From Rhizobium sp. (lineage in GTDB: Bacteria > Pseudomonadota > Alphaproteobacteria > Rhizobiales > Rhizobiaceae), in assembly GCA_002796995.1 (NCBI GenBank), contig PEKW01000005.1:248001-312000 (forward strand): 64,000 nucleotides of DNA. Reading direction: 5' to 3'. A program made the position numbers and the translations under genes. The notes beneath the pieces were generated by a model. That model was not told where the DNA came from. It saw only the letters and a list, made by a program, of their open reading frames with translations, and did no database searches. Shown here in pieces: positions 32,652 through 41,222 of this stretch (position 1 is its first letter; the number at the start of each line of letters is the position of its first letter).

Positions 32652-33172
32652 CCGACAAACCCCGCATCTTCGGCATTTCCGGCTGGAAGAATTCCGGCAA
32701 GACCGGCCTCGCCGTCCGCCTGGTAGAGGAGTTCACCCGGCGCGGCTATCGCATCTCGACGATCAAGCACGCCCACCACGATTTCGACATCGACAAGGTC
32801 GGCGCCGACAGCTACCGCCACCGGCAGGCCGGCGCCCATGAGGTGGCGCTCGTGTCAGGCACGCGCTACGCCATCATGCACGAACTGCGCGGGGCGGACG
32901 AACCGAGCTTCGAGGACATCCTCGCCCGGCTCGGCCCCTGCGACCTGGTGCTGATCGAGGGCTACAAGCGCGAACCCGTGCCGAAGATCGAGGCACGCAG
33001 GCTCGACGCGAAGAACCGCGAGCCGCTGGCACCGAGCGATCCGCACATCGTCGCCATCGCCGCCGATCATCCGGTCGCCGATGAGTTCCTGCCCGTCTTC
33101 GACCTCGACGACACCCAGGCGATCGCCGACTTCATCACCCGCGTCACCGGACTGCCGCAGCCCCGCACCTGA
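32648..33172 (+). CDS. mobB: molybdopterin-guanine dinucleotide biosynthesis protein B
   Basis: GTP-binding partner of MobA. The 174-residue protein has the P-loop GWKNSGKTGL at about 12-21, followed by STIKHAHHDFDIDKVGADSYRHRQAGA and DLVLIEGYKREPVPKIE, all conserved in MobB. The ATG overlaps the mobA stop codon. A bidirectional terminator lies 30 bp downstream, ending the plus-strand run that starts at moaA. Confidence 0.94.
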   Translation: MTDKPRIFGISGWKNSGKTGLAVRLVEEFTRRGYRISTIKHAHHDFDIDKVGADSYRHRQAGAHEVALVSGTRYAIMHELRGADEPSFEDILARLGPCDLVLIEGYKREPVPKIEARRLDAKNREPLAPSDPHIVAIAADHPVADEFLPVFDLDDTQAIADFITRVTGLPQPRT

Positions 33173-33195
33173 CGGCAACGGCGCGAGCCCGACAT

Positions 33196-33232
33196 GAAAA
33201 AGGGCCGCCGGATGATCTCCGGCGGCCCTTTC
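33196..33232. terminator. bidirectional terminator between mobB and the OmpA-family gene
   Basis: A perfect 12-bp stem AGGGCCGCCGGA/TCCGGCGGCCCT with a 5-base loop at 33201-33229. Minus-strand transcripts run into TTTTTCATG, and plus-strand transcripts into TTTCG. It sits between convergent genes. Confidence 0.9.
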
Positions 33233-33254
33233 GATTGCGATGATCAGTTAACCG

Positions 33255-35678
33255 TCAGTTGGCGGCGGTCGCCGGGCGAACGAGCGAGGTGACGCGGCGG
33301 ATGGCGACGCGGCGGTTCTGCTGTTCGTCTTCGGCCGTGCGGATCTTCAGGTAACGTTCGCCGTAACCCTGGATCGAGAGGTTTTCCGGCGGAATGCCGT
33401 AGACTTCCGTCAGCAGGTTGGCGACGGTTTCGGCACGCTGGTCCGACAGGATCAGGTTCGAGCGGTCCGAACCGACGGCATCGGTATGGCCTTCGATCAG
33501 GAAGGTCTCGCCCGGATCCTTGGCCAGCACCTGTTCCATGGCGGCAGCGACCTTGCGCAGCGTCTTGGCCTGGGCCAGCGGCACTTCAGCCGAACCCGAC
33601 GGGAAGGTGATCGTGTCGAGGTCGATACGGCGGACCTTGTCACGAATACGGGCCGACGACTTCACTTCCTCGATCGAATAGACGCGTTCGACGCGCTCGA
33701 CCGGCGGCTGGGCGAGGAAGTCGTAGTAGTCGCGATCCGGCGCGTTGGACGTGGTGACGATATAATCCTGGACCGGAATGGTCAGGCGCATCGGCGGGAG
33801 GCTGTAGCCCACGTCGACATAGACATGCGGTTCGTCACGGTCGGCTTCCGGTGCATAGAACAGGACATATTCGTCGCCATCCGTCGTGAAGCGCGAGCGA
33901 AGGATGATGTCGCCGAAGCGGTTGTAGACCGTCACCAGACGCGAGCCGTCATTGCGCTCGATCGTTTCGCGAACGCGGCCACGGGACAGTTCCTCGTAGG
34001 ACGTCTGTTCCTCGTCGTAACGCAGGCGCGAACGGTCGTTGCCGCGCACGACTTCGAGATTGCCGATGTTGATGATCGTCCGGTTGTCGATTTCCTCGAT
34101 CACCCGCACTTCGTTGACCTGGTTGACGATGTTGGTCTCGTTGTTGGTGTTCGTCACATTGGTGACGTTCGTGACATTGGTCACGTTGGTCACGTTGTTG
34201 ATGACGGTGGTCGGCACCTCGAAGGTCGGGGCGGAGTCGCGCGTCGTGCCCTTCTCCGTGATGATGGCTTCCATCACCTGCGGTTCGAACTTGGGTGCTT
34301 CGCCCTGGGCTTCGACATCGCTTGTCGGCGCTGCGACGACCGGGGTTTCTTCGCGAAGCACGGTGCGGGCATCGCGGACATTGGCAGCGCCGGTATTGTC
34401 GGCGTCCTTGTCGCTGTCGAGAACGGCAGCACCATTGTCGACCGGCAGCACGACGGTTTCGGCCGTGCTGGACGGGTCCTCGGCGATCTGCTGCTTGTCT
34501 TCTTCGGTGCGCTCGTCGATGACCTCGACCACCGGCGCATCCTTCGGCGCTTCGACGGCCGGCACGACGACCTGCTCGCCGGTCGGCTCAACAGTCGGTT
34601 CGGTCGTCGACTGATCCTGCGGCACGGCCGGGGTCTCGCCCGGAACGGCGTCCTGAGCGGGCTTCAGCTGGTCGTCGGTCAGCGGGCTTTCAGCCGGCTG
34701 GTCGGCAGGCGCCGGTTCCGTTGCGGGGGTCTGCTCGGCCGGTGCCTGATCGGCAGGAGCGTCGGCCGGGGCATCGGGGGTCTGAGCCGGTTCTTCGGCC
34801 TGAGCCGGTTTTTCGGCCGGAACCTGTTCGGCGGGGGCTTCCTCTACGGCGGCAGGCTGTTCTGCCGGAGCCTGTTCGGCTGGCGGGCATGCATCGGCGG
34901 ATGCTGCCTGCGATCCGTCGGCACAGGTCACGGCTTCCGCTGCCGGCTGCTGTTCGGCAGCCTTCTGGGCTTCTTCGGCGGCCTGCTGCTCTGCGGCCTT
35001 TTGGGCCTCGTCAGCGGCCTGCTGTTCTGCAGCCTTCTGGGCCTCGTCAGCGACCTGCTGCTCGGCGGCCTTCTGGGCTTCATCAGCAGCCTGCTGTTCG
35101 GCAGCCTTCTGAGCCTCTTCGGCGGCCTGCTGTTCTGCAGCCTTCTGGGCCTCCTCGGCGGCCTGCTGTTCTGCGGCCTTCTGGGCCTCTTCGGCAGCCT
35201 GCTGCTCAGCGGCCTTCTGGGCTTCCTCGGCGGCCTGCTGTTCAGCGGCCTTCTGAGCTTCCTCGGCCGCCTGCTGCTCGGCAGCCTTCTGGGCCTCTTC
35301 GGCGGCCTGCTGTTCGGCGGCCTTCTGGGCTTCCTCGGCAGCCTGCTGTTCGGCGGCCTTCTGGGCCTCGTCAGCGGCCTGCTGTTCGGCGGCCTGGGCC
35401 TCTTCGGCAGCCTTCTGGGCTTCATCTGCCTGCTGCTGTTCGGCGGCGCGCTGGGCGTCGATCGCATCACAGCTCGCCTGGTCGGCCGCCTGGCTTCCGT
35501 CACTGCAGGTGACAGCGGCCTGGGCCAGCAGGATCATGCCTTCGACCGCGCCGGGGCGGGATTGGCTTGTGGTGTCCTGCGCCTTCAGAACGGCCGCAGC
35601 CGCCACGGGCTCGACCATTGCGGCGGCCGACAGAACCGGCACCGCAACGGTGGCGAACAGTCTCGATCTTAAATTCAT
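33255..35678 (-). CDS. large OmpA-family outer-membrane/peptidoglycan-linked protein with Ala-Glu-Gln repeats
   Basis: An 807-residue exported protein. A signal peptide spans about 1-27. A VTCSDGSQA motif near residue 64 is followed by about 150 residues of AAEEAQKAAEQQ repeats, then a second VTCADGSQA motif. A Pro/Ala/Glu-rich low-complexity stretch, an Asn-Val-Thr repeat (NVTNVTNVTNVTN) and a folded central region come next. The C-terminal OmpA domain has ITFPSGSAEVP, EGHTDAVGSDRSN, LSDQRAE and GYGERYLK, which bind peptidoglycan. The repeat would be a long charged helix, perhaps spanning the periplasm. AAGGAAACGA precedes the ATG. Related rhizobial proteins are annotated OmpA family; no specific role is known. 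Confidence 0.9.
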   Translation of the reverse strand: MNLRSRLFATVAVPVLSAAAMVEPVAAAAVLKAQDTTSQSRPGAVEGMILLAQAAVTCSDGSQAADQASCDAIDAQRAAEQQQADEAQKAAEEAQAAEQQAADEAQKAAEQQAAEEAQKAAEQQAAEEAQKAAEQQAAEEAQKAAEQQAAEEAQKAAEQQAAEEAQKAAEQQAAEEAQKAAEQQAAEEAQKAAEQQAADEAQKAAEQQVADEAQKAAEQQAADEAQKAAEQQAAEEAQKAAEQQPAAEAVTCADGSQAASADACPPAEQAPAEQPAAVEEAPAEQVPAEKPAQAEEPAQTPDAPADAPADQAPAEQTPATEPAPADQPAESPLTDDQLKPAQDAVPGETPAVPQDQSTTEPTVEPTGEQVVVPAVEAPKDAPVVEVIDERTEEDKQQIAEDPSSTAETVVLPVDNGAAVLDSDKDADNTGAANVRDARTVLREETPVVAAPTSDVEAQGEAPKFEPQVMEAIITEKGTTRDSAPTFEVPTTVINNVTNVTNVTNVTNVTNTNNETNIVNQVNEVRVIEEIDNRTIINIGNLEVVRGNDRSRLRYDEEQTSYEELSRGRVRETIERNDGSRLVTVYNRFGDIILRSRFTTDGDEYVLFYAPEADRDEPHVYVDVGYSLPPMRLTIPVQDYIVTTSNAPDRDYYDFLAQPPVERVERVYSIEEVKSSARIRDKVRRIDLDTITFPSGSAEVPLAQAKTLRKVAAAMEQVLAKDPGETFLIEGHTDAVGSDRSNLILSDQRAETVANLLTEVYGIPPENLSIQGYGERYLKIRTAEDEQQNRRVAIRRVTSLVRPATAAN
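34945..35376 (-). repeat. twelve-copy 36-bp in-frame tandem repeat
   Basis: Exactly 432 bp made of twelve 36-bp units, each coding for AAEEAQKAAEQQ with D/E and A/V variants. Units differ at several synonymous positions, so the array is old or under codon diversification. A degenerate partial unit follows toward 35440. Copy number could vary between strains. Confidence 0.95.
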
Positions 35679-36040
35679 ATTCGTTTCCTTGCGAAGCGTG
35701 TCACCACGCGGAGAGTGTTGGAGGAGCCAATGGCGAGGCGGCTTTTTTAAGGCCACGCGATTCTCGCGCTCCGATGAGGCAGAACCTAGCTTCCCGCGAA
35801 TTAACCCTGCCTGAACGAAAAAGTTTCGTGACCTCCACGTTTTTCGCGTTTGCCGGAGGCGATCCGAACGACGCGGCTATTGCTCAACTGTACAATTTTT
35901 GTCGGCGCCACGTCTTTGGAGTTGATTTTCGCTGAGAAAGAGTAGGAATATCGCGACAGGTACGACACGCCGGTGTCGCGCTTGCCCTGTTCAGCGCAGG
36001 AACCATAACAACCGCGCGAACAACCAACAGAGAGGATCTC
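35679..36040. other. intergenic region between divergent OmpA-family and amino acid transporter genes
   Basis: 362 bp carrying both divergent promoters. A candidate promoter for the transporter is TTGATT at 35922-35927 with GAATAT 18 bp on. An inverted repeat ACGAAA-AAG-TTTCGT lies at 35815-35829. No RNA gene or convincing small ORF was seen. Confidence 0.35.
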
Positions 36041-36817
36041 ATGCGTATTTCGACACGTTTCTTCGCCGCCGCTTCGATTGCCGCCTTGTCGCTTTTTGCC
36101 GGCAGCGCAATGGCCGAAGGCGAAAAGCTGATCATCGGCACGGAAGGTGCCTACCCGCCCTTCAACAATCTCGAATCGGACGGCACGCTCGTCGGCTTCG
36201 ACATCGACATCGCCAAGGCTCTTTGCGATGAAATGAAGGTCACCTGCGAATTCGTCACCCAGGATTGGGACGGCATCATTCCGGCGCTGCAGGCGAAGAA
36301 GTTCGACGCCATCATCGCCTCGATGTCGATCACCCCGGAACGCAAGGAAAAGGTCGACTTCAGCGACAAGTACTACAACACCGGACCGGCGATCGCCGTG
36401 CCGAAGGATTCGCCGATCACCGACGTGGCCGGTCTCAAGGGCAAGGTGCTCGGCGCGCAGTCGTCCACCACCCACGCCAACTATGCTGAAAAGCACATGC
36501 CCGATTCCGAGCTGAAGGTCTACCCGACCACGGACGAGTACAAGCTCGACCTCGAAGGCGGCCGCGTCGACGCCGTCATCGACGACGTCGTCGTCCTGTC
36601 GGAATGGGTCAAGTCGGAAGCCGGCGCCTGCTGCAAGATCCTGACCGCGCTCACCCCCGACATCGAAATCAACGGCCCGGGCGCCGGCATTGCCGTCCGC
36701 AAGGGTGATACCGCGCTGGCCGACAAGTTCAGCGCCGCGATCAAGGCGATCCGCGCCAACGGCAAGTACAAGGAAATCAACGACAAGTTCTTCGATTTCG
36801 ACGTGTACGGCGAGTAA
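36041..36817 (+). CDS. periplasmic binding protein for basic/polar amino acids
   Basis: A 258-residue solute-binding protein of family 3 (lysine/arginine/ornithine/histidine/octopine type). Signal peptide at 1-25 (SLFAGSAMAEG cleavage region). The mature protein begins LIIGTEGAYPPFNN and has the GFDIDIAKALCDEM signature at about 52-65, then SMSITPERKEKVDFS. A Cys pair in GACCKIL and C60/C67 could form disulfides. It is followed by a hairpin and two permease genes. Binding of a basic amino acid is inferred from the family. Confidence 0.93.
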   Translation: MRISTRFFAAASIAALSLFAGSAMAEGEKLIIGTEGAYPPFNNLESDGTLVGFDIDIAKALCDEMKVTCEFVTQDWDGIIPALQAKKFDAIIASMSITPERKEKVDFSDKYYNTGPAIAVPKDSPITDVAGLKGKVLGAQSSTTHANYAEKHMPDSELKVYPTTDEYKLDLEGGRVDAVIDDVVVLSEWVKSEAGACCKILTALTPDIEINGPGAGIAVRKGDTALADKFSAAIKAIRANGKYKEINDKFFDFDVYGE

Positions 36818-36839
36818 GCGTTGAAAATCTGAAACCGAG

Positions 36840-36868
36840 ATGGCGGAAGGCTTGCACTTCCGCCATTT
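36840..36868 (+). terminator. intra-operon stem-loop after the binding-protein gene
   Basis: ATGGCGGAAG and CTTCCGCCAT form a 10-bp stem with a 7-base loop, followed by TTTCTG, 22 bp past the stop. Such hairpins between a binding-protein gene and its permeases usually stabilise the upstream message or allow partial read-through. This gives excess binding protein. Confidence 0.7.
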
Positions 36869-36926
36869 CTGCTTGAAAAAGAATGACAAAAAATTTGCGG
36901 CTCGAACCGCAGAGGGGATATTCAGC

Positions 36927-37730
36927 ATGAGCGGATTGTTTTCCGCGCTTGGGTCGTTCTGGGCCTGGTTCCAATATGCCTTCGATCCGCTGTGCGGACC
37001 GGCCGGCGTCTTCACCATATTCGGCAGTTCTTCGCTCGTCGCCTGTGGCGCGACAGGCTGGGGTGACGAGATCGCCTTCGGCGTGAAAGTCACCGTCTCC
37101 CTTTCTCTCGCGACGCTGCCCATCGGGCTGCTCATCGGCTTCTTCGTGGCACTCGCCATGCAATCGGAGGAAAAGATGCTCAGGCTCGCCGGCGGCGTCT
37201 ATACGACGATCTTCCGCGGCCTGCCCGAACTGCTGACCCTGTTCATCGTCTATTACGGCGTGCAGATGGGCATCCAGTCGATCCTCGCCTGGTTCGGCAA
37301 CGACCAGCGGATCGAGATCAACGCCTTCCTGGCCGGCATGATCGCGCTGTCGGTGGTGTTCTCCTCCTATTGCTCCGAAGTGCTGCTGTCGGCGTTCCGC
37401 GCCATTCCCAAGGGCCAGTACGAGGCCGGCGATGCGCTCGGCCTGCATCGGGCCCGGACCATGCGGCTGATCATCGTGCCGCAGCTGATCCGCATCGCCT
37501 TGCCCGGCCTAGGGAACCTGTGGATGAACCTGCTGAAGGACACGGCGCTCGTCTCCGTCATCGGCCTCTCGGACATCCTGCGCCAGACCGGCATCGCCGC
37601 GAAGGTCGCCAAGGAACCGTTCTTCTTCTATCTGCTGGCCTGCGCCCTCTTCCTCTTTCTCGCCGTCGTCTCGTCGATCGGCATCAGCGCGATCGATCGC
37701 TGGAGCAACCGCGCCGGAGTCCGCCGATGA
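36927..37730 (+). CDS. polar amino acid ABC transporter permease (HisQ-like)
   Basis: A 267-residue inner-membrane permease with about five TM helices. The EAA loop, which contacts the ATPase, is YEAGDALGLHRARTMRLIIVPQ at about 167-188 (core EAGDALGLHR). The TIFRGLPELLTLFIVYYG stretch is typical of the His/Glu/Gln/Arg-7-TM family. ATG 36927 is chosen because GAGGGG lies upstream and the preceding frame is just the hairpin leader. Its stop overlaps the next permease start (ATGA), so the two are coupled. Confidence 0.93.
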   Translation: MSGLFSALGSFWAWFQYAFDPLCGPAGVFTIFGSSSLVACGATGWGDEIAFGVKVTVSLSLATLPIGLLIGFFVALAMQSEEKMLRLAGGVYTTIFRGLPELLTLFIVYYGVQMGIQSILAWFGNDQRIEINAFLAGMIALSVVFSSYCSEVLLSAFRAIPKGQYEAGDALGLHRARTMRLIIVPQLIRIALPGLGNLWMNLLKDTALVSVIGLSDILRQTGIAAKVAKEPFFFYLLACALFLFLAVVSSIGISAIDRWSNRAGVRR

Positions 37731-38557
37731 GCTACGCGACCCAACTCATTCCGCCGCGCCCGGCCCCGCCGCAGCGCGTGATCGCGCTTAGCGCCTCGCG
37801 CGTCCTCGGCCTGGTCGGCATCGCTTTGTGGCTCCTGCTCGGCGCCGCGCTCGCCTATATGATGATCAGCAACTGGGACACCGACAAGTTCGTCAAATAC
37901 GGACCGCGCTACCTGTCCGGGCTCTGGGTCACGCTGACGCTGGTGGTCACCTCGATCACGCTCGGCGCCCTGCTCTCGGCCCCGATCGCCTTTGCCCGCA
38001 TGTCGAAGAACCGCGTGCTGAACGTCATATCCTACGCCTATGTCTACGTCTTCCGCGGCACGCCGCTGCTCGCCCAGATCTACCTGATCTACTACGGCTT
38101 CGGCTCCTTCCGTCCGCAGATCGAGGCCGTCGGCCTGTGGTGGTTCTTCCGCGAAGCATGGTACTGCGCGCTGCTGTCGATGACGCTCAACACCGCGGCC
38201 TATCAGGCGGAGATCCTGCGCGGGGCCATCCTCAGCGTGCCGCGCGGACAGAGCGAAGGCGCGAAATCCCTCGGGCTCAGCCCCTTCGTCACCTTCCGCA
38301 AGATCATCCTGCCGCAGGCGCTGATCGTGGCGCTTCGCCCCTACGGCAACGAGATCATCCTGATGGTCAAGGGCTCGGCCGTCGTCGCGGTCGTCACCGT
38401 GCTCGATCTGATGGGCCAGACCCGTTACACCTTCTCGCGCACCTTCGACTACCAGGCCTATCTCTGGGCGGCGATCTTCTATCTGTCGATCGTCGAAGCC
38501 ATGCGCCACATCTGGGCGGCGATGGAAGCGCGGCTGACGCGCCACCTCAAGCGCTGA
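37727..38557 (+). CDS. polar amino acid ABC transporter permease (HisM-like)
   Basis: A 276-residue permease paired with the previous one. The YVYVFRGTPLLAQIYLIYYG stretch and the EAA loop SEGAKSLGLSPFVTFRKIILPQ (core EGAKSLGLS) mark the family. The SALFTTLVVT-like entry helix SGLWVTLTLVVTSITLGALLSAP is intact. No ATP-binding subunit follows; the next gene is usg. The transporter therefore must recruit an ATPase encoded elsewhere. Confidence 0.93.
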   Translation: MSYATQLIPPRPAPPQRVIALSASRVLGLVGIALWLLLGAALAYMMISNWDTDKFVKYGPRYLSGLWVTLTLVVTSITLGALLSAPIAFARMSKNRVLNVISYAYVYVFRGTPLLAQIYLIYYGFGSFRPQIEAVGLWWFFREAWYCALLSMTLNTAAYQAEILRGAILSVPRGQSEGAKSLGLSPFVTFRKIILPQALIVALRPYGNEIILMVKGSAVVAVVTVLDLMGQTRYTFSRTFDYQAYLWAAIFYLSIVEAMRHIWAAMEARLTRHLKR

Positions 38558-38582
38558 CCGCTCGCGCGTTCCCACCTCAGGC

Positions 38583-38613
38583 GTTGGCAGCACTCCGCGG
38601 GACCGGCTGCCAA
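38583..38613 (+). other. stem-loop downstream of the amino acid permease operon
   Basis: GTTGGCAG and CTGCCAAC arms with inner CTCCGCGGGA-type pairing, 25 bp past the stop. Only a weak T-rich tail follows. It may end or stabilise the transporter message. Confidence 0.4.
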
Positions 38614-38782
38614 CTCATTGGTTTCGAAGGGGAATTTGTAGAACGTCCGCTTTCGTTAAGCTTCGGGTAACCTTACACTGCTTCCATGGATACAGGCCGC
38701 TCCTCGGGCGGCCGATCGGTCCGCCGAAGCGGAACACCGCCGGCTCCGGTCCTCTGGAAAAGGGAACGAAGACGAGGTTGTC

Positions 38783-39049
38783 ATGAACAACGAAATGGAA
38801 CTGATGCTGAAGGGCTACGGCCTGACGACGGCGCAAATCCTCTACCGCCTGCCCGACCATCCCACCCTGCTGCAGACCTATGTCTGGCAGCACTATGATC
38901 TGGCGCCGGACTTCCCCGAGATGAAGGGCTTCCTGAAATTCTGGCAGGAAAAGCTCGACGGTCCGCTGCATTCCGTCAGCTACGTGCACCAGCGCCTGAT
39001 CGCCGCCAACGAATGGCGGGCGCTGCGGGGCGAATTCATCCTGCACTGA
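38783..39049 (+). CDS. usg: Usg-family protein
   Basis: An 88-residue protein of the Usg family, first noted near tryptophan genes in other bacteria. It contains YGLTTAQILYRLPDHPTLLQTYVWQHYDLAPDFP and LKFWQEKLDGPLHSVSYVHQ, matching the family over its whole length. Function is unknown. GAGG lies about seven bases before the ATG. A TTAA-N7-GTAA sequence about 130 bp upstream resembles a CtrA half-consensus. It is convergent with the DUF2270 gene, 6 bp apart. Confidence 0.88.
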   Translation: MNNEMELMLKGYGLTTAQILYRLPDHPTLLQTYVWQHYDLAPDFPEMKGFLKFWQEKLDGPLHSVSYVHQRLIAANEWRALRGEFILH

Positions 39050-39055
39050 CGCCGC

Positions 39056-39799
39056 TCAGACATGCACCTCGCCATGGGCGAACTCGCCGTCATCAGGCTC
39101 GCGGTGCAGTGCTGCGAAGACCACCAAAGAGTGCAGCAGGGCGACGGCCGACAGCACCAGCCAGCCCGGCAGCGGCCCGAGCGTGGCGTTGGCCGCCAGA
39201 TCGCCGAAGGAATGGATGAACTCGACCGAGAGCTCGTCCGGTAGCAGCTTGGGGCTGGAGATCTTCAGGCCCCAGGCCAGCAGCAGGATGAGATACATCC
39301 AGACATAATTGCGGCGGATGCGGCGGAACAGCGCCTCGCGATAGCTCATCAGGAAGGCGGGGCTGCGCAGGCTTGCTGCGATCGCCACCGCCCAGTCGGG
39401 ATTGAGCTCGGCCTGCGGGCTCAGCACCTGGGCGAAATAGTGCCGCTCGAGCTGGCGCACCCGCGCCCGGTAGACGTCGAAGAAGCGGTAGCGGCGGGCC
39501 TCGATCATCAGAAACAGCGAAATCAGCAACATGGCGAACAGCACCACGCCATGATGTGAGGTCGGCGTCGACAGCGACACCGAGAGCAGGCCAGCGACCA
39601 CGGTCATGGCCCAGTTGGAGGTCCGGTCGATCCGGTCGCGCCAGCTGGTCATCCGGCCGATCTCGCCGCGGTAGTAGTGGATGATCATATTGGCTTTTTC
39701 GACCGAATTGGCCGGCAGGGCCGGCCCGTCGCCATGCGCCTTGCCGGCCCCCTGGATGATCGTGCCCGCACCCTGGATGATTTCGCCCTGTTCCGCCAT
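39056..39799 (-). CDS. DUF2270 membrane protein
   Basis: A 247-residue protein of the DUF2270 family. The conserved opening is YYRGEIGRMTSWRDRIDRTSNWAM at about 43-66. Three or four TM segments follow (about 65-100, 165-183 and 217-240), with a basic YRFFDVYRARVRQLERHY stretch between. Function is unknown. ATG 39799 is taken as start; ATG 39811 four codons earlier is possible. An odd feature is the direct repeat GAGTIIQGAGK in the first 25 residues. Confidence 0.82.
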   Translation of the reverse strand: MAEQGEIIQGAGTIIQGAGKAHGDGPALPANSVEKANMIIHYYRGEIGRMTSWRDRIDRTSNWAMTVVAGLLSVSLSTPTSHHGVVLFAMLLISLFLMIEARRYRFFDVYRARVRQLERHYFAQVLSPQAELNPDWAVAIAASLRSPAFLMSYREALFRRIRRNYVWMYLILLLAWGLKISSPKLLPDELSVEFIHSFGDLAANATLGPLPGWLVLSAVALLHSLVVFAALHREPDDGEFAHGEVHV

Positions 39800-39968
39800 G
39801 CCGCTGCCCATCTCCCGTGTAACCTTCGTGGTTATCCCGCCTAACGGGGAACGGCAAGGCCGTGTTCCGGCACGCACCCCGCCTCGCGCATTGCCAAAGG
39901 CCCGGCGACCCTTTAGAGGCTGGCCAAACGGGCGCCGGCGGTCGGCGCGCAACGATTGGAGTTTCCCC

Positions 39969-40784
39969 ATGGCCAAGATCGACGAAGACGCATTGGCGGA
40001 AGCCTACAACCGGGCGCTCGCCCTTGAAAAGGCTGGCGACATCGACGCCGCCGTCAAGGCCTATGAGGAAGTACTGGCGATCGACCCCGAGGACCATGGC
40101 GGCGCCTCGGTGCGGATCGCCTCGCTCGGCCGCGGCGAAGCGCCGCCGAAGGCGCCCGACGCCTATGTCGAGACCCTGTTCGACCAGCATGCCGAAGCCT
40201 TCGAGGACATTCTCGTCGAACAGCTCGGCTATGCCGTACCGGCCATGGTCCGCCAGCGGCTGCAGGCGCTGGAGCTCGGCCCGTTCAAGCGCATGCTCGA
40301 CCTCGGCTGCGGCACGGGCCTCACCGGCGGCACGCTGCGCGACATGGTCGACGACATCACCGGCATCGACATCTCCGAAAACATGGTCGAGATCGCCCAC
40401 GAGAAGGATCTCTACGAGACGCTCTACGTCGCCGAGGTCGAGGATTTCCTCGAGGACAATGACGACGAGGCCTTCGACCTCATCACCGCGACCGACGTGC
40501 TGCCCTATCTCGGCGCGCTGGAGCCGCTGTTCTTCGGTGCGGCGGAAAACATGGTCGCCGGCGGCCTCTTCATCTTCTCATCCGAGACCCTGCCCGAAGA
40601 CGTGCTGGCCGGACGGCCCTACATGGTCGGTCCGCACCAGCGCTTCGCCCATTCGGAAGCCTATATCCGCGAACGGCTGGCCTCGACCGGCTTCGAGATC
40701 GTCGAGATATCCGACATCAATGTGCGCATGCAGGACGGCAATCCCTCCCCGGGCCACCTGGTGATCGCGCGGCTCAAGGGCTGA
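39969..40784 (+). CDS. SAM-dependent methyltransferase with N-terminal TPR
   Basis: A 271-residue protein. The first ~45 residues make one TPR-like helical repeat (AYNRALALEKAGDIDAAVKAYEEVLAIDP), followed by a class I methyltransferase domain. Motif I is LDLGCGTGLTG at about 112-122, with the acidic GIDISENMVEIA after it and LITATDVLPYLG as the post-motif. This arrangement is common in alphaproteobacteria, with unknown substrate. It is divergent from DUF2270 with about 170 bp between. Confidence 0.9.
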   Translation: MAKIDEDALAEAYNRALALEKAGDIDAAVKAYEEVLAIDPEDHGGASVRIASLGRGEAPPKAPDAYVETLFDQHAEAFEDILVEQLGYAVPAMVRQRLQALELGPFKRMLDLGCGTGLTGGTLRDMVDDITGIDISENMVEIAHEKDLYETLYVAEVEDFLEDNDDEAFDLITATDVLPYLGALEPLFFGAAENMVAGGLFIFSSETLPEDVLAGRPYMVGPHQRFAHSEAYIRERLASTGFEIVEISDINVRMQDGNPSPGHLVIARLKG

Positions 40785-40866
40785 GCCAATTGCCGCGCCT
40801 TTGATTTGATGAGAAGCTGAGGGGCACACCGGAGGCGGCCCCGTCTCTTCTCATCAGAGGTCTCCC

Positions 40867-41133
40867 ATGATCCGCGCCATGTCTCTCGCCTTTCTTCTCT
40901 GTCTGACCGGAATGGCTCAAGCCGCGGGCGATCCCGTCGCCGGCGAAGCCGCCTATGCGAAGGCTTGCGCGCGCTGCCACCGCAGCGTCGACCGCCTCAT
41001 CCCGATGATCGGCGGCGATGGCGCGGCGGCCAAGACCGCTTATCTCGACGGCTTTCTCGCCGACCACAAGGCGCCCGATCCGGCCATGCGCGCCGACATC
41101 ATCGCCTACCTGCTGAAAGTTTCCGGCTTGTGA
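40867..41133 (+). CDS. small periplasmic cytochrome c
   Basis: An 88-residue exported c-type cytochrome. A signal peptide at 1-19 is followed by a single haem-binding motif CARCH at about 35-39 and a likely Met ligand in LIPMIGG. The mature protein is only about 69 residues, very short for class I cytochromes. It could be a minimal electron carrier or a haem-binding subunit. AGAGG precedes the ATG. It is 89 bp upstream of the dehydrogenase gene. Confidence 0.88.
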   Translation: MIRAMSLAFLLCLTGMAQAAGDPVAGEAAYAKACARCHRSVDRLIPMIGGDGAAAKTAYLDGFLADHKAPDPAMRADIIAYLLKVSGL

Positions 41134-41222
41134 GAACCGCTGCCCGGCCTGCCGCGCTTTTCCTTCGCCGCGCAATGCTTTAATCCTGCCCGCACGAAAC
41201 ACGAGGCAGGAGAATTCTGAGC

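Noticed and set aside
33486..35672. Long plus-strand frame opposite the OmpA-family gene
   Set aside because: It mirrors the tandem repeat of the real gene (Leu/Gly-rich) and has no ribosome site or domain.
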